7,380 nt of DNA from Flammeovirgaceae bacterium UBA4659 (GTDB lineage Bacteria; Bacteroidota; Bacteroidia; Cytophagales; Cyclobacteriaceae), in NCBI GenBank assembly GCA_002405445.1, contig DHLV01000163.1, positions 5,779 through 13,158 of the forward strand. The letters run 5' to 3'. Below are positions 6,710 to 7,380 of the stretch, piece by piece. Made by a program: the position numbers and the translations under genes. The first letter of the stretch is position 1. Every line of letters starts with the position of its first letter. The notes beneath the pieces were generated by a model. That model was not told the DNA's origin, did no database searches, and was given only the letters and a program-made list of their open reading frames with translations.

Positions 6710-7380
6710 CTAAAGAAACTCTTCTTTTGCCAATCCTGTGGCTACGAGTCGGCCAAGTGGCTGGGGAAATGTCCTTCATGCAACGCGTGGAACAGTTTCG
6801 TTGAAGAAGTGGTGACCAAAACCGAAACGAACAAGAACGAATGGCGCACCGAGGGCCAGCCAACCAAAACGCTAACACCCAAAACGCTGGCCGAAATTGA
6901 ATCCGGGCACGAGCAACGCATTCCCACACCGGACCACGAACTTAATCGCGTGCTGGGGGGCGGACTGGTCCCCGGCTCGCTGGTGCTCATCGGGGGCGAA
7001 CCGGGAATCGGGAAATCGACTTTAATGCTGCAACTGGGGTTGCAATTACCGGCAGCAAAAACATTATACGTCTCAGGCGAAGAAAGTGATCAGCAAATCA
7101 AAATGAGGGCGCAGCGCATTGCGGGAAACCAGACGACCCCAGGATTTCTTATCCTCACGGAAACGAACACCCGTAACATTTTTTCGGCCATTGCATCGGC
7201 TCAACCGGATATCGTGATCATTGACTCCATTCAAACATTGTATTCTCCACTGTTGGATTCAGTGGCGGGCAGCATCGGGCAGGTGCGGCAATGTGCGGGT
7301 GAGCTCATGAAGTTTGCCAAGGAGACCCACACACCTGTACTGTTAGTGGGGCACATCACCAAAGATGGTTCACTGGCCGG
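6701..7380 (+). CDS. radA: DNA repair protein RadA (Sms), 5' part, runs off the window
   Basis: The first 226 codons of RadA, a RecA-related ATPase that works in homologous recombination as a branch-migration helicase on recombination intermediates. The frame starts MSKLKKLFFCQSCGYES and has no stop before the window edge. The N-terminal C4 zinc finger is complete (Cys10, Cys13, Cys24, Cys27, with KWLGKCPSC). The RadA linker and start of the ATPase domain follow (LNRVLGGGLVPGS, 81-93), then Walker A GEPGIGKST (99-107), the YVSGEES motif (123-129), Walker B IVIIDSIQTLYSP (171-183) and GSIGQVRQCAGEL (190-202). The visible end, VGHITKDGSLAG, is the usual lead-in to the RadA KNRFG motif and Lon-like C-terminal domain, both outside the window. 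Family length is about 450 residues, so roughly half is present. Nothing visible is missing or altered. It is divergent from gene A and not evidently linked to it in function. Confidence 0.97.
   Translation, partial: MSKLKKLFFCQSCGYESAKWLGKCPSCNAWNSFVEEVVTKTETNKNEWRTEGQPTKTLTPKTLAEIESGHEQRIPTPDHELNRVLGGGLVPGSLVLIGGEPGIGKSTLMLQLGLQLPAAKTLYVSGEESDQQIKMRAQRIAGNQTTPGFLILTETNTRNIFSAIASAQPDIVIIDSIQTLYSPLLDSVAGSIGQVRQCAGELMKFAKETHTPVLLVGHITKDGSLA

Noticed and set aside
6657..6929. 91-codon N-terminal extension of gene A, up to an ATG at 6929
   Set aside because: It is antisense to the zinc finger and linker coding part of radA, has no family resemblance, and would bury the signal peptide inside the protein.
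6742..6990. 82-codon minus-strand frame
   Set aside because: It lies wholly antisense to conserved radA coding sequence and resembles nothing; a shadow frame.

Overview
This looks like chromosomal DNA of a Bacteroidota bacterium, probably of the Cytophagales type. That is inferred from three things: a cluster of secreted DUF3857/transglutaminase-like proteins typical of that phylum, starts without Shine-Dalgarno sequences, and candidate promoters of the Bacteroidota form (TTTG, then about 20 bases, then TAnnTTTG). No 16S or other taxonomic marker is present. I see no RNA gene, IS element, CRISPR array or phage gene.

Layout: bases 1-96 are an undecided GC-rich stretch, perhaps the end of a neighbouring gene. 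A complete classical short-chain dehydrogenase/reductase (SDR) follows on the + strand (97-903). Abutting it tail to tail, with no base between the stop codons, are three tandem paralogous minus-strand genes covering 904-6656. All encode exported proteins of about 625-636 residues: signal peptide, DUF3857-type beta domain, transglutaminase-like fold, C-terminal beta domain. Divergent from the first of them, after 44 bases, is the start of radA (6701 to the window edge). radA runs off the end without a stop codon, so it is easy to miss.

In transcription order the paralogs are gene A (4779-6656), gene B (2811-4703) and gene C (904-2814). A and B are separated by 75 bases holding a plausible promoter; B and C overlap by four bases (ATGA), so C is probably translationally coupled to B. 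A and B have lost the catalytic Cys (now Ser) and His (now Asp) of the transglutaminase fold and look like pseudoenzymes or binding proteins. C keeps the GDC cysteine and the histidine, but an in-frame TAA at codon 256 cuts it between its DUF3857 and transglutaminase halves. Both halves are otherwise intact and in the same frame. The one member that still looks catalytic is therefore the broken one, or is rescued by readthrough, or the stop is a sequence error.

The main points of interest are this interrupted gene, the active/inactive split of the paralogs, the 12-base perfect palindrome of which the stop codon is one end, and the matching promoter geometry in front of A and B. I found no clear defence, mobile or wholly new system.
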